A stretch of DNA of 64,000 nucleotides from Halomonas sp. SSL-5 (GCF_030708455.1 NZ_JAUYWF010000001.1:342989-406988), one strand, 5' to 3'. Shown: positions 1-8,819, counted from the first letter of the stretch. The notes: generated by a model from the sequence alone, not told the origin. Made by a program: numbers and translations.

Positions 1-14
1 GTGGGTTCGTTCAT
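1..14 (-). CDS. 5' end of next ABC-transporter gene (partial, 4 codons)
   Basis: An ATG on the minus strand at 14-12 overlaps the stop codon of the permease gene by four bases (ATGA) and reads M-N-E-P to the window edge. YnjBCD-type operons carry an ATP-binding subunit gene directly after the fused permease, so this is probably its first codons. The coupling is visible; the identity is inference. Confidence 0.45.
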
Positions 15-1708
15 GGTGTTCCTCGCAGGCCGCGACGGTTCGACCATAGCAGCCGCGGCAGGCCCAGTGCGATGACGAAGCCGAGCAGCGGCAGGGCGGC
101 CTGCACCAGCGCCCAGACCCCGATGACGCGGCGATTGCCACCGCCGGCCAGGGCCACCGCCTCGGTGGTCACGGTGGCGACGCGTCCGGCGCCGGGCAGC
201 AGGGTGGGCAGGTACTGGCCGATGCTCACGGCCAGCCCCACCGCCGCGGCGGTCAGCAGCGGGGCCAGCAGCATCGGCAGGCGCACCCGCCAGAAGACGC
301 CGTTGGGCGTGTGGCCGAGGCTCAGGGCGAGCCGCGCCCAGCGCGGGTCGAGGCGCCGGTAGGCCTCGGCCAGCGACAGGAACACGTAGGGCAGCACGAA
401 CAGCAGGTGGGCGAAGATCACCAGCCCCAGCCGGGCGCGCAGCCCCAGGCCTTCGAGCAGCACCACCAGCCCGAACAGGAAGGCGACCTGGGGCACGATC
501 AGCGGCAGATAGAGCAGCGTCAGCGCCGACAGCATCCGCCCCTCCGCGGGCCGCCGTGCGCCGCGCTGCTCGTTCTCCAGCGCCGCCAGCGCCAGCACCA
601 GGGCCAGCAGGGTGGCACCCCCCGCGATCAGCAGGGTGGTGGCGACGGGGCCGCCCAGGGTGGGCAGGGCGCGCTGCCAGTGCTGCAGCGTGAACGGGTC
701 GGGCAGCGCCGCGGGGAAGCGCCAGAAGCCGGCCAGCGAGGCGAGCGCCAGGCCACCGAGGCCCAGGCCGGCGGCCAGGGTGGTGGCGAGCAGGGCGCCG
801 CGCCCGGTCAGGCGCAGCAGGCGATCCCCCCGCCGGCGCGCCCCGTTCACCAGCCAGCGCCGCCCCAGCCGGCGCACCAGACACTCCAGGGCCCACCACA
901 GGGCCAGCGCGGCCAGCGTCACGCCCAGCTGCAGCACGGCGCCCGCCGCGGCCAGGAAGCGCTTGGAGAGGTCCGGGTCGTGGAACCACTCGAGCACCGC
1001 CACCGCCAGCGTCGGTGGCAGGCTGGGGCCCAGGATCATCGCCACGTCCACCACCGAGGTGGCGAAGGCGATCACCGCGTAGACGGGCAGCCGGATCAGC
1101 GGATAGAGGGCCGGGGCCACCGTCTTCAGCCAGGCGAGCGTCGGGCGATAGCCAAGCGAACGGGCCATGGCGACGCGGCGGGGCGCATCGAGCTGGGGCA
1201 GGGCGGCCAGGCTCATCAGCAGCAGGAAGGGGAGCTCCTTGAGGATCAGCCCCGCCATCAGCGAGAGGCCCCAGGGGTCCTGGAGGATCACCAGGTCCGG
1301 CGGGCGCTCCCAGCCGGTGAGCCCGGGGGAGAGCAGCCGCGCGATCAGCCCCGAGGGGGCGATCAGGAAGGCGAGGCCGAAGGCCGCCGCGGCGTGGGGC
1401 AACGACAGCAGCGGCGATACCGCCCGGCGCAGCCAGCGGTCGAGGCGGGTGCCCGAGGCGCCGGCCAGGAACAGCAGCACCGCGGCCAGCGACACCGCGG
1501 TGGTGGCCAGGCCCGCGGCCAGGCTTACCCCCGCCGAGCGGGCCAGCCCCGGCTGGGCCAGCAGCTCGCGCCAGGGTGCCAGGCTCAACCCTTCGCCGCC
1601 CAGCGCCGGCAGGTAGCCGAAGGCCGGCAGCAGGACCATCGCCACCCCGGACAGGATCGGCCCCACCAGCAGGGTGACGATCAGTGCCGGGGTCAGCCGT
1701 AGCAGCAT
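11..1708 (-). CDS. ABC transporter permease, fused double-domain (YnjC/ThiP type)
   Basis: A 565-residue inner-membrane permease with about twelve hydrophobic helices arranged as two copies of the binding-protein-dependent permease fold. Each half has a cytoplasmic EAA-type loop for docking the ATPase: one around D-A-P-R-R-V-A-M-A-R-S-L-G-Y, the second around L-D-P-R-W-A-R-L-A-L-S-L-G-H. A single chain carrying both halves is typical of ThiP and E. coli YnjC. It starts 37 bp after the binding-protein gene, and its stop overlaps the start of the next gene, so it belongs to one operon. The substrate cannot be read from sequence; YnjBCD-type transporters have been linked to thiamine-like compounds only by similarity. 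Confidence 0.85.
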   Translation of the reverse strand: MLLRLTPALIVTLLVGPILSGVAMVLLPAFGYLPALGGEGLSLAPWRELLAQPGLARSAGVSLAAGLATTAVSLAAVLLFLAGASGTRLDRWLRRAVSPLLSLPHAAAAFGLAFLIAPSGLIARLLSPGLTGWERPPDLVILQDPWGLSLMAGLILKELPFLLLMSLAALPQLDAPRRVAMARSLGYRPTLAWLKTVAPALYPLIRLPVYAVIAFATSVVDVAMILGPSLPPTLAVAVLEWFHDPDLSKRFLAAAGAVLQLGVTLAALALWWALECLVRRLGRRWLVNGARRRGDRLLRLTGRGALLATTLAAGLGLGGLALASLAGFWRFPAALPDPFTLQHWQRALPTLGGPVATTLLIAGGATLLALVLALAALENEQRGARRPAEGRMLSALTLLYLPLIVPQVAFLFGLVVLLEGLGLRARLGLVIFAHLLFVLPYVFLSLAEAYRRLDPRWARLALSLGHTPNGVFWRVRLPMLLAPLLTAAAVGLAVSIGQYLPTLLPGAGRVATVTTEAVALAGGGNRRVIGVWALVQAALPLLGFVIALGLPRLLWSNRRGLRGTP

Positions 1709-1745
1709 GGCAGCCGATGCCTCCCGAATTCCTGTCCGTGTGGCC

Positions 1746-2966
1746 TCACCGGGCGGTGTAGCGTGCCTGCCACGCCGCCTGCAGCGCCGTCATCCAGCTC
1801 GGGTGCGGCTCGGGCAGGGTCTTGTGCAGCGCCTCGGGGGACAGCATGGCGGGGTTCTCCGCGTCGATGGCGAACAGCGACCGGGTCGCCTCGTCCAGGT
1901 GAGCGACGTCGAGCACGGTGCGGTCGCCCCACACGGCGAGGTCCTGCTTGTGGGCCTGGGCCACGGGGGAGAGCAGGAAGTCGGCAAGCACCAGGGCGCC
2001 GGCCTTGTGTGGCGAGTTGAAGGGGATCGCCACGAAGTGGACGTTGCCCAGGGTGCCGTCGTCCAGCACGTAGCTGCGGGTGCTCTCGGGCAGCTCGAAG
2101 TCCGCCACGGCGGCCGCCGGCTCCGAGGGGTAGAAGGTGAAGGCCAGGGCCAGCTCGCCGTCGCCCATCAGGCCACGCAGCGCCGGGCCGGAGTCGGGGA
2201 ACTGGCGGCCGTCCCGCCACAGGTGCGGGTGCAGGGCATCCAGATACGCCCACAGCGGGGCGGTCACCGCCGCGAAGTCGCTCTTCTCCACCGGCGCGTA
2301 GAGCGCCTCTGGCTGGTCGGTCAGGGCGATCAGCGCCTGCTTGAGGAAGGTGCTGCCGGTGAAGTCGGGGATGCGCGGGTAGGTGAAGCGCCCGGGGTTG
2401 GCCCGCGCCCAGTCGAGCAGAGCGGCGATGCTGCCGGGCGGCTCTGCCACCTCTTCGGCCTCGTAGTAGAAGGTGATCTGGGCCTTGCCCCAGGGCGACT
2501 CGTAGCCCTGGGTGGGCTGGGTGAAGTCGGTGACCACCTCGGGGTTGGCCTCGGGGCGGGTCAGGGAGAAGTGCGGCAGCGCCTCGGCGAAGGGGCCGAA
2601 GAGCAGCTCGCGCTCCTGCATGGCGGCAAAGTTCTCGCCGTTGATCCAGATGAGGTCGATGCTGCCCTCGTCGACGTTACCCGCCGCCTTCTCCGCCACC
2701 ACCCGGGAGACCGCCGTGCTGGTGTCATCGAGCTTGACGTGCACCACCTCGACGCCGTGCGCCTCGGCCATGCGCTGGGCCACCCAGGCGATGTAGCCGT
2801 TGGTGCGGGTGTCGCCGCCCCAGGCGTTCCAGTAGACGGTCTGGCCGCGGGCCTCGTCGCGCACGGCGTCCCAGTCGGCGAGGTCGGGGGCGGCGCTGGC
2901 GGCGAGGGGAGCGGCCAGGGCCAGGCCGCCCAGCAGGTTGGCGAGTCGTGAAAGGGAGTGGCGCAT
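1746..2966 (-). CDS. ABC transporter substrate-binding protein, YnjB-like
   Basis: A periplasmic binding protein of 406 residues that would deliver ligand to the adjacent fused permease. The N-terminus MRHSLSRLANLLGGLALAAP, followed by A-A-S-A-A-P, is a clear Sec signal peptide. The mature part begins with a W-D-A-V-x-x-E-A-R-G-Q-x-V-Y-W-N-A-W-G-G segment typical of the COG4134 (YnjB) family. The reading frame is open further upstream, but the ATG at 2966 is chosen because the signal peptide starts there and because it overlaps the stop of the upstream kinase gene in a TGATG junction, implying translational coupling. The ligand is unknown. Confidence 0.85.
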   Translation of the reverse strand: MRHSLSRLANLLGGLALAAPLAASAAPDLADWDAVRDEARGQTVYWNAWGGDTRTNGYIAWVAQRMAEAHGVEVVHVKLDDTSTAVSRVVAEKAAGNVDEGSIDLIWINGENFAAMQERELLFGPFAEALPHFSLTRPEANPEVVTDFTQPTQGYESPWGKAQITFYYEAEEVAEPPGSIAALLDWARANPGRFTYPRIPDFTGSTFLKQALIALTDQPEALYAPVEKSDFAAVTAPLWAYLDALHPHLWRDGRQFPDSGPALRGLMGDGELALAFTFYPSEPAAAVADFELPESTRSYVLDDGTLGNVHFVAIPFNSPHKAGALVLADFLLSPVAQAHKQDLAVWGDRTVLDVAHLDEATRSLFAIDAENPAMLSPEALHKTLPEPHPSWMTALQAAWQARYTAR

Positions 2967-4087
2967 CAGGCGTCCTTCTTCAGGGCATGGTCCAGCGCGT
3001 CGAACTCGCGCCGGACATGGTCGATGGTGGCGAGCGTCAGGTAATGGTCGACCCGGTCGCGGACATGGGCGATCAGTGAGGCGTCGCTGAGTTCGGCGGA
3101 CCAGTCCTCGCCGCGGGTTCGGGCGTCGCGGGCCCGGGATTGGCGGGCGCGCCACTTGGCGCACCAGGTAAGCGACCACAGCCACATGGCGCGGCGGCAG
3201 GAGAGCAGGGTGTCGACCGAGTGCAGGCCGGTGCGGGCCATCCAGCGGCGGTGGAAGTCGGCCAGCGCCGGCAGTTCCAGCACGGCATGGCTGGCCGGGT
3301 CCCAGGTGGTGGAGGTGTAGAGGCTAGCGTGGGCCAGGTCGAAGCCGGGCAGGCCGTAGCGGCACTTCTCCAGGTCCACCAGCACGGCGCGGCCGTCGTC
3401 GCGGACCAGGAAGTTGCCCGGGTGGGCGTCGAAGCTGATCAGTCGCGGCTCGGCCATGGCGTCGTCGCCGAGCCGTGCGGGCAGCGCCGCAAGCTCCTCG
3501 CGAAGCGCCGCGATCACCGCGGGGGAGAGGCCGGCGTCGTCGAGGTGTTCGGCCTGGGCGGCCACCTCGTCACGCATGGCGCGCCACGGGTCGGCGGGGG
3601 CCAGTAGCGGGGGGCGCGACGCCGGCTCGGGCAGCGGCAGGGCGTGCAGGGCGGCGAGCGCCTCGGCGATGGCCGGCAGGTCCTCGGGCAGCCGCGCCGG
3701 GCGGCCGCGCACGGCCTCCACCAGCAGGCCACCGCGGGGCAGCGTCGCCGAGGGGGGCAGCACGCCGTGCAGTGCCGGGGCATGGCCGCCTGCGGCGGCC
3801 CGGGTGAAGCAGGCGGCCTGGTAGTCGAGGTTCTCCCCGGGGGCGAGATCCATCTGGCTCTGCTTGGGCAGCCGGGCCACCCAGTCCTCGCCGTGGCGCT
3901 CGAGCCAGAGGTGGTGGTGGGCCAGGCCGGTGTCGGCCATGGGGCGAAGCGCGCTCACCCGGCGATCGTGCCCCGTCTCGGCGAGCGCTCGGGACAGCGC
4001 CTCGGCAAGCGTCGGGTCGCACGATACCTGGGCGTGCTCGGGGCAGGCGTGGCGGGTCGGCGTCATCAGGCTCCTCGCGGTTGGCAA
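2966..4087 (-). CDS. APH/choline-kinase family phosphotransferase
   Basis: A 373-residue cytoplasmic protein with the aminoglycoside phosphotransferase/choline kinase fold. The catalytic loop appears as F-D-A-H-P-G-N-F-L-V, and the metal-binding segment as V-L-V-D-L-E-K-C. It is first in the minus-strand operon with the YnjB-like binding protein (1-nt overlap) and permease. This suggests it phosphorylates the imported small molecule, perhaps a thiamine-, choline- or amino-alcohol-like compound, and so traps it in the cell; that role is inference. An alternative start is the Met at residue 8. It is unlikely to be an antibiotic resistance enzyme, given its operon context and divergent sequence. 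Confidence 0.8.
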   Translation of the reverse strand: MPTARSLMTPTRHACPEHAQVSCDPTLAEALSRALAETGHDRRVSALRPMADTGLAHHHLWLERHGEDWVARLPKQSQMDLAPGENLDYQAACFTRAAAGGHAPALHGVLPPSATLPRGGLLVEAVRGRPARLPEDLPAIAEALAALHALPLPEPASRPPLLAPADPWRAMRDEVAAQAEHLDDAGLSPAVIAALREELAALPARLGDDAMAEPRLISFDAHPGNFLVRDDGRAVLVDLEKCRYGLPGFDLAHASLYTSTTWDPASHAVLELPALADFHRRWMARTGLHSVDTLLSCRRAMWLWSLTWCAKWRARQSRARDARTRGEDWSAELSDASLIAHVRDRVDHYLTLATIDHVRREFDALDHALKKDA

Positions 4088-4266
4088 CAGGGTGAGTTGA
4101 TTGTCGGGTCAGGCAGTGACTCCTTACAGCCGGTAGGTCAGGGGCGTAAGGAATTGCCTTGTCGGTAGACCAAGACTCACCGCCACAGCATGGCGGCCCG
4201 GGGTAGCGTCACTCCCCGATTCGAACAAGCTTTGGGTTTCTTGGGAAGTCATGAAGGAGAGTGCAT

Positions 4267-4971
4267 ATGACATACGATAACGACAAACGCCGTCGCCTGC
4301 TGAGCCGGCTGGGTCGCGGCCTGGCCGGTACCGTCCCGATCCTCGCCCTGGCCGCGGGAGGCATATCCCTGGTGGATGCCGAGGCCACCCCCGAGGCACG
4401 GGAGGGAGCCTGGTTCCTTTCCAGTGCCTATGCCGAGGGAGGCGCCGAGGCCCAGGCGGAAGCGCAAGGTGAAGCCGAAGGAGAGGCAGCAGCCGAAGCA
4501 GAAGTTGAATCCGAGGCAGAAGCCGAAGGTGAGGCGGAGGGTGAAGGTGAAGCGGAGGGTGAAGCGGAAGGCGAGGCCGCCAGCGCCGAGGCCGTGCGCC
4601 GCCCCGAAGGCCATGTGCCGGCCTACAGCGAAAGCGGTTCCAACCCCGCCGAACTGCTGGCTCGAGGCGAGTCGCTCTACTACGACACCTCGCTGAGCGG
4701 CAACGGCCTGGCCTGCGCCAGCTGCCACGGCAGCGACGGCAATGATATCGGCTACCTGGCGACCTTCGCGCAGCCCTTCCCCCATCGGGTGGCCATGGCC
4801 GACAACCAGTTTGGCATGAATCAGGTGCACGCCGACGAGATGGTGCAGATCTGCATGGTGGCCCCCATGGAGGCCGAGCCGCTGGCCTGGGGCAGCGAGG
4901 AGCTGACATCACTCGCCGCCTATGTGGTCGAGGTGCAGCGCCGCTTCGCCGGCGAGTCCCACGACCTCTGA
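4267..4971 (+). CDS. Exported c-type cytochrome with acidic linker
   Basis: A 234-residue protein with an Arg-rich N-terminus and a hydrophobic stretch (about residues 17-38) that serves as signal peptide or anchor. A roughly 55-residue low-complexity linker made almost only of Glu, Ala and Gly follows. The C-terminal domain has one heme-attachment motif, Cys150-A-S-Cys153-His154, and Met residues that could supply the sixth ligand. A GTG lies two codons upstream in frame, but the ATG at 4267 is preceded by AAGGAG at ideal spacing and is preferred. The domain resembles cytochrome c553-type electron carriers; the redox partner is not encoded nearby. The linker is strongly acidic, as often seen in exported proteins of halophiles. 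Confidence 0.85.
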   Translation: MTYDNDKRRRLLSRLGRGLAGTVPILALAAGGISLVDAEATPEAREGAWFLSSAYAEGGAEAQAEAQGEAEGEAAAEAEVESEAEAEGEAEGEGEAEGEAEGEAASAEAVRRPEGHVPAYSESGSNPAELLARGESLYYDTSLSGNGLACASCHGSDGNDIGYLATFAQPFPHRVAMADNQFGMNQVHADEMVQICMVAPMEAEPLAWGSEELTSLAAYVVEVQRRFAGESHDL

Positions 4972-5009
4972 CCCGTGCCCCGTGCAGTGCGCCACTCCCC
5001 GTGAAGCGG

Positions 5010-5057
5010 CCGTGTCGCCGGGCGCGGCAGGCTGTCGCGTCCGGCGACACGGGTTTG
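5010..5057 (+). terminator. Hairpin terminator after cytochrome c gene
   Basis: CCGTGTCGCCGG at 5010-5021 pairs perfectly with CCGGCGACACGG at 5041-5052, followed by a short GTTTG. It lies 38 bp past the cytochrome stop. The loop is long (19 nt) and the T-run weak, so efficiency is uncertain. Confidence 0.5.
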
Positions 5058-5084
5058 CCAGCCCGGTCGCCCGCCGCCTACGCT
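5055..5084 (+). promoter_or_regulatory. Possible sigma70 promoter for nfeD-slipin
   Basis: TTGCCA at 5055-5060 and TACGCT at 5079-5084 are separated by 18 bp, downstream of the cytochrome terminator and about 95 bp before nfeD. The -10 match is only moderate. Confidence 0.3.
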
Positions 5085-5177
5085 GAGGGTATCCGTCGGC
5101 GTGAACCCGCCGGCGTGACGGGACTCTCACCCTGAGAGACGCCTACCCGCCCAGAGAAGCCGCGCAGGGATGATCCC

Positions 5178-6653
5178 ATGAACCGATTCTCCGCCGCCCC
5201 CACCGGGCGCCGCCTGCTGCTGTTCAGCCTCGCCTGCCTGGTGCTGGGCGCCCTGCTGCTGGTCGGCCAGGCCGCGGGCCAGGCCCAGCAGGGCAACCGT
5301 ACGGCCTTGGTGATGACGGTGGAGGGTGCCATCGGCCCCGCCACCGCGGACTACTTCCGGCGGGGGCTTGCGCGCGCGGCCGAGCTGGACGCCGAGCTGG
5401 TGGTGGTGGAGATGGATACCCCCGGCGGCCTGGATGCCGCCATGCGCGACATGATCCGCGACATGCTCGCTTCCCAGGTGCCGGTGTCGATCCACGTCAT
5501 GCCGGCCGGCGCCCGGGCGGCCAGCGCCGGGACCTACCTGCTCTACGCCAGCCACGTTGCCGCCATGGCGCCGGCGACCCATCTCGGCTCGGCCACGCCG
5601 GTGCAGCTGGGGGGCGGTGGCCTGCCGGGGCTCGGCGGCGACGAGTCGTCGCCCGAGGAGGGCGGCGAGGGCGACAACGTCGAGGGTCAGGGTGGCGCCG
5701 AGGGAGAGAATGGCACCCAGGGAGAGGGCGCCGCCGAGGAGGCGAGCGACGAGCCCCGCCGCGGTGAGACCGCCATGGAGCGCAAGGTACTGGAGGATGC
5801 GGTGGCCTATATCCGCAGCCTGGCCGAGCGCCACGGACGCAACGCCGACTGGGCCGAGGCGGCGGTGCGCGAGGCGGTCAACCTCACCGCCGAGGAGGCA
5901 CTCGAGGAGAACGTTATCGACGTGGTGGCCCGAGACCTCGACGACCTGCTCGAGAAGATCGACGGGCGCAAGGTGGTGATGGACGACGGCGAGCGCACCC
6001 TGTCCACCGCGGGGCTCGCCATCGAGCGCTTCGATCCCGACTGGCGCACCGAGCTGCTGTCGGTGATCACCGACCCCAACGTCGCCTATTTCCTGATGAT
6101 CATCGGCTTCTACGGGCTGATCTTCGAGCTCTCCAACCCGGGCAGCCTGGTGCCGGGCACCATCGGTATCATCTGCCTGCTGCTGGCGCTGTTCGCCTTC
6201 CAGGTGTTGTCGGTGAACTACGCCGGCTTGGCCCTGATCCTGGTGGGACTGGCGCTGATCGTGGGCGAGGCGCTGATGCCCAGCTTCGGCATCCTCGGCA
6301 TCGGCGGCATCGCCGCCTTCGTGATTGGATCGGTGATACTGATGGACGCGGAGAATCTGAGACTCTCGCTGCCGCTGATCGGTGGCGTGGCGCTGATCGC
6401 CTCGGCGCTGATGCTATGGGTGCTGATGCGCTTCGCCGGACTGCGCCGACGGCGCGCCCGCACCGGCCAGGAGGAGCTGGTCGGGCATGAGGCCGTGGCG
6501 CTGGAGGACTTCACCGGCAGCGGCCATGTGCGCCTGATGGGCGAGCGCTGGAACGCCCGCAGCGACGAGCCGGTGACCCGGGACCAGACGCTACGGGTCA
6601 CCGCGGTGGACGGCCTGACCCTGGAGGTGGTGCCCGAGGCGCCATCCGAATGA
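5178..6653 (+). CDS. nfeD: NfeD-family membrane serine protease, long form
   Basis: A 491-residue full-length NfeD (NfeD1b class). A signal peptide or first helix (about 11-34) is followed by a ClpP-like serine protease domain. It has the D-T-P-G-G oxyanion segment, the nucleophile Ser116 in A-S-A-G-T and the general-base Lys203 in M-E-R-K-V. About four to five transmembrane helices follow (roughly residues 310-430), then a C-terminal OB-fold domain. Between catalytic Ser and Lys lies an acidic Gly/Glu-rich insert (about residues 148-196), which is unusual in length. The downstream slipin gene is its classical partner: the archaeal homologue cleaves the slipin C-terminal region, and the pair is thought to act in membrane-domain quality control. 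Confidence 0.9.
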   Translation: MNRFSAAPTGRRLLLFSLACLVLGALLLVGQAAGQAQQGNRTALVMTVEGAIGPATADYFRRGLARAAELDAELVVVEMDTPGGLDAAMRDMIRDMLASQVPVSIHVMPAGARAASAGTYLLYASHVAAMAPATHLGSATPVQLGGGGLPGLGGDESSPEEGGEGDNVEGQGGAEGENGTQGEGAAEEASDEPRRGETAMERKVLEDAVAYIRSLAERHGRNADWAEAAVREAVNLTAEEALEENVIDVVARDLDDLLEKIDGRKVVMDDGERTLSTAGLAIERFDPDWRTELLSVITDPNVAYFLMIIGFYGLIFELSNPGSLVPGTIGIICLLLALFAFQVLSVNYAGLALILVGLALIVGEALMPSFGILGIGGIAAFVIGSVILMDAENLRLSLPLIGGVALIASALMLWVLMRFAGLRRRRARTGQEELVGHEAVALEDFTGSGHVRLMGERWNARSDEPVTRDQTLRVTAVDGLTLEVVPEAPSE

Positions 6654-6706
6654 CGTTAGTCGGTGACGGCGACCGCCGTTGCCACACCCAGTGAGGAGAG
6701 GCAACC

Positions 6707-7510
6707 ATGCTGATTTCCTATCTCGTACCGGTCGTCCTGGTGGTGATGCTGCTCGCCGCCTCGATCCGCATCCTGCCGGAGTACAAGCGCGGGGTGGTCT
6801 TCTTCCTCGGGCGCTTCCAGTCGGTGAAGGGGCCGGGGCTGATCATCATCATCCCCGGCATCCAGAAGATGGAGGTGGTCGACCTGCGGGTGGTCACCAT
6901 GGACGTGCCCGAGCAGGACGTGATCTCGCGGGACAACGTCACCGTCAAGGTCAACGCGGTGCTCTATTTCCGGGTAGTGGATCCCGAGAAGGCGATCATC
7001 CAGGTCGAGAACTTCACCCAGGCGACCAGCCAGCTGGCCCAGACCACCCTGCGCTCTGTGCTCGGCAAGCACGACCTCGACGAGATGCTCTCCGAGCGCG
7101 ACAAGCTCAACGATGATATCCAGGAGATCATCGACAGCTCCGCCGAGAACTGGGGCATCAAGGTGGCCAACGTCGAGATCAAGCATGTCGACCTCGATGA
7201 AAGCATGATCCGCGCCATCGCCCGCCAGGCCGAGGCGGAGCGCGAGCGCCGCGCCAAGGTGATCCACGCCGAGGGCGAACTGCAGGCCTCCCGCAAGCTG
7301 GTCGAGGCCGCCAACGTCATGGCCGAGAACTCGGCGGCGCTGCAGCTACGCTACCTGCAGACCATGAGCGACATGAGCAACAAGAACGCTTCCACCATCG
7401 TCTTCCCGCTGCCCATGGACATCATGGAGGCCTTCCGCCACCTCAAGGCCTCTCCGGCCGCCCAGGCACGCACGGGAGGCCAGGCGCCTGAGGACGGCAG
7501 CGCTTCCTGA
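6707..7510 (+). CDS. Slipin (stomatin/prohibitin-like SPFH protein)
   Basis: A 267-residue SPFH-domain protein: one N-terminal membrane hairpin (M-L-I-S-Y-L-V-P and following), then the band-7 domain starting at P-E-Y-K-R-G-V-V-F, and a helical region with [10 protein letters not shown]. The conserved A-S-T-I-V-F-P-L-P stretch near the C-terminus is the type of hydrophobic segment cut by NfeD proteases in other organisms. It lies 53 bp after nfeD behind a GAGGAG ribosome site, and both genes end at a shared hairpin. Function is inferred from the family: oligomeric scaffold in the inner membrane. Confidence 0.9.
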   Translation: MLISYLVPVVLVVMLLAASIRILPEYKRGVVFFLGRFQSVKGPGLIIIIPGIQKMEVVDLRVVTMDVPEQDVISRDNVTVKVNAVLYFRVVDPEKAIIQVENFTQATSQLAQTTLRSVLGKHDLDEMLSERDKLNDDIQEIIDSSAENWGIKVANVEIKHVDLDESMIRAIARQAEAERERRAKVIHAEGELQASRKLVEAANVMAENSAALQLRYLQTMSDMSNKNASTIVFPLPMDIMEAFRHLKASPAAQARTGGQAPEDGSAS

Positions 7511-7517
7511 CCCGCTG

Positions 7518-7543
7518 ATGCCACGGCCGGCTGGCCGTGGCAT
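7518..7543 (+). terminator. Terminator of the nfeD-slipin operon
   Basis: ATGCCACGGCC and GGCCGTGGCAT form a perfect 11-bp stem with a GGCT loop, starting 8 bp after the slipin stop. Confidence 0.6.
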
Positions 7544-7576
7544 GCTGAGGGGCCCATCGCGATAATCGAGGTTGCC

Positions 7577-8497
7577 TTGAGCCCCGCTCCCCTTTCTCTC
7601 CGCCAGCAGGGCCTGCTGATGACCGGCGGCGGCGCCCTGATCATTTCCCCCGACGCCCTGCTGATCAAGGTGATCGGCCTGCCCGACGCCGAGATCCTGA
7701 TCTGGCGCGGGCTGCTCACCGCGCTCGGGTTCATCGCCATCGTCGTCGCCCGCCACGGGCGCGGGGCGCTCGCCGCCTACCGCCGCTGCGGCTGGACCGG
7801 CATCGGCGTGGCGCTGCTCTTCAGCCTCTCCACCTTCGGCTTCGTGCTGGGCAACCAGTACACCCGCGGCGGCAACGTGCTGATGATCCTGGCCGGCGCG
7901 CCGCTGATCGCCGCGCTGCTCTCCCGGTGCTTCCTGGATGAGCGCCTGCCCCGGCGCACCTGGCTGGCGATCCTCGCCTGCCTGGTCGGCATCGCGCTGA
8001 TCGCCCTGGATGATGCCGGCTCGGGCTCCTGGCTCGGCAATGGCTTCGCGCTGCTCGCCGCCACGGCCCTGGCCGCCAACTTCACCCTGGCGCGCACCCG
8101 GCCGGGGGTCGACATGAGCCCCATGCTCACCCTGGCCGGGCTGATCGTGGCGGTCGCCGCGGGGCTCTATGGCCTGCTTGGTCCCGGTGTCGAGTTGCCT
8201 TCCGGCCCTTCACTGCTGTGGCTGGTGGTGCTCTGCCTGGTGCTGCTGCCGCTGGGGTTCACCCTGATCCAGCGTGGTCCGCTCTACCTGCCCGCCGCCG
8301 AGGTGGGGCTGCTGATGCTACTGGAGGTGGTGGTCGGCACCCTCTGGGTATGGTGGCTGCTCGGCGAGCGCCCGAGCCCGGCGGCCTTCGCCGGCGGCGC
8401 CCTGGTGCTGGGTAGTCTGCTGGTGAAGGGGCTGGTGGACCGGCGGGTCGAGCGCCGTCGGCGGGCGTTGGGTGCGGCGCAGCATGAGTTCTGCTAG
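7577..8497 (+). CDS. EamA/DMT-family transporter
   Basis: A 306-residue inner-membrane protein with ten predicted helices in two EamA repeats, belonging to the drug/metabolite transporter superfamily. The proposed start is TTG at 7577 with GAGG five bases upstream; the next in-frame Met (about residue 15) would still leave all helices intact. Members export amino acids or other metabolites; the substrate is not predictable here. It stands alone, between the slipin terminator and the sulP leader, and its last codons overlap a strong-looking extended -10 element for the next unit. Confidence 0.8.
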   Translation: MSPAPLSLRQQGLLMTGGGALIISPDALLIKVIGLPDAEILIWRGLLTALGFIAIVVARHGRGALAAYRRCGWTGIGVALLFSLSTFGFVLGNQYTRGGNVLMILAGAPLIAALLSRCFLDERLPRRTWLAILACLVGIALIALDDAGSGSWLGNGFALLAATALAANFTLARTRPGVDMSPMLTLAGLIVAVAAGLYGLLGPGVELPSGPSLLWLVVLCLVLLPLGFTLIQRGPLYLPAAEVGLLMLLEVVVGTLWVWWLLGERPSPAAFAGGALVLGSLLVKGLVDRRVERRRRALGAAQHEFC

Positions 8498-8500
8498 AAT
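8492..8500 (+). promoter_or_regulatory. Extended -10 promoter for the sulP leader
   Basis: TGCTAGAAT is an extended -10 (TG-n-TAGAAT) that overlaps the stop of the EamA gene. A start near 8507 would give a leader of about 310 nt before sulP. No good -35 is found at 17 bp, as is common for extended -10 promoters. Confidence 0.45.
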
Positions 8501-8525
8501 TCCGCGCTCCTGGCGCACGCACCCC

Positions 8526-8594
8526 ATGGATCTCCGTCTTATGAACCCCAAGCACATGATGACCCCCCTGGCAGGGCTGGCCACTCCGCCCTAG
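8526..8594 (+). CDS. Possible leader peptide ending in Pro-Pro-stop
   Basis: ATG at 8526 opens a 22-codon frame whose product starts M-D-L-R-L-M-N-P-K-H and ends L-A-T-P-P before TAG. Tandem prolines at the stop codon slow ribosomes, and leader peptides such as TnaC and SpeFL also act by arrest at or near the stop. No convincing Shine-Dalgarno lies before the first ATG; internal Met codons at residues 6, 11 and 12 are alternatives. This is a candidate only; no homologue was recognised. Confidence 0.3.
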   Translation: MDLRLMNPKHMMTPLAGLATPP

Positions 8595-8646
8595 CGCACC
8601 CCCTCCTATCTCCCGGCGATGCCGCCGTCTTCGGTGCGTCATCGTT

Positions 8647-8665
8647 TGACATCATCATGATGTCA
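8647..8665. promoter_or_regulatory. Perfect inverted repeat in sulP leader
   Basis: TGACATCA-TCA-TGATGTCA is a perfect 8-bp palindrome with a 3-bp spacer. Its left arm overlaps a consensus TTGACA hexamer at 8646-8651, but no matching -10 is seen 17 bp downstream. It could be an operator or a small hairpin in the leader RNA. Confidence 0.4.
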
Positions 8666-8819
8666 CTTGCGCCCCTGTGCGCCTCACTGTTCGTGATTCA
8701 CGCCCTCGCCGCCGTCCTTCTGAGGCGACAGCACCCTCCTGACAGGTGTCGGAGAGGGCATGTGGACGACAGGACTCCGACGCCTCACGGCCCATCCATT
8801 CCCCTGACTGGACCGCAGC

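Larger units (their letters stand above)
8498..8819 (+). promoter_or_regulatory. Long leader region upstream of sulP
   Basis: This 322-bp stretch between the EamA gene and sulP holds a candidate 22-codon leader ORF (8526-8594), a perfect 8-bp inverted repeat (8647-8665) and no other coding signal. Together with the extended -10 at its left edge it looks like a regulated 5' untranslated region. No known riboswitch was recognised. Confidence 0.45.

Noticed and set aside
311..1702. A 463-codon plus-strand frame opposite the permease
   Set aside because: Extreme Gln/Arg/Gly content with no domain; it is a shadow of the permease gene.
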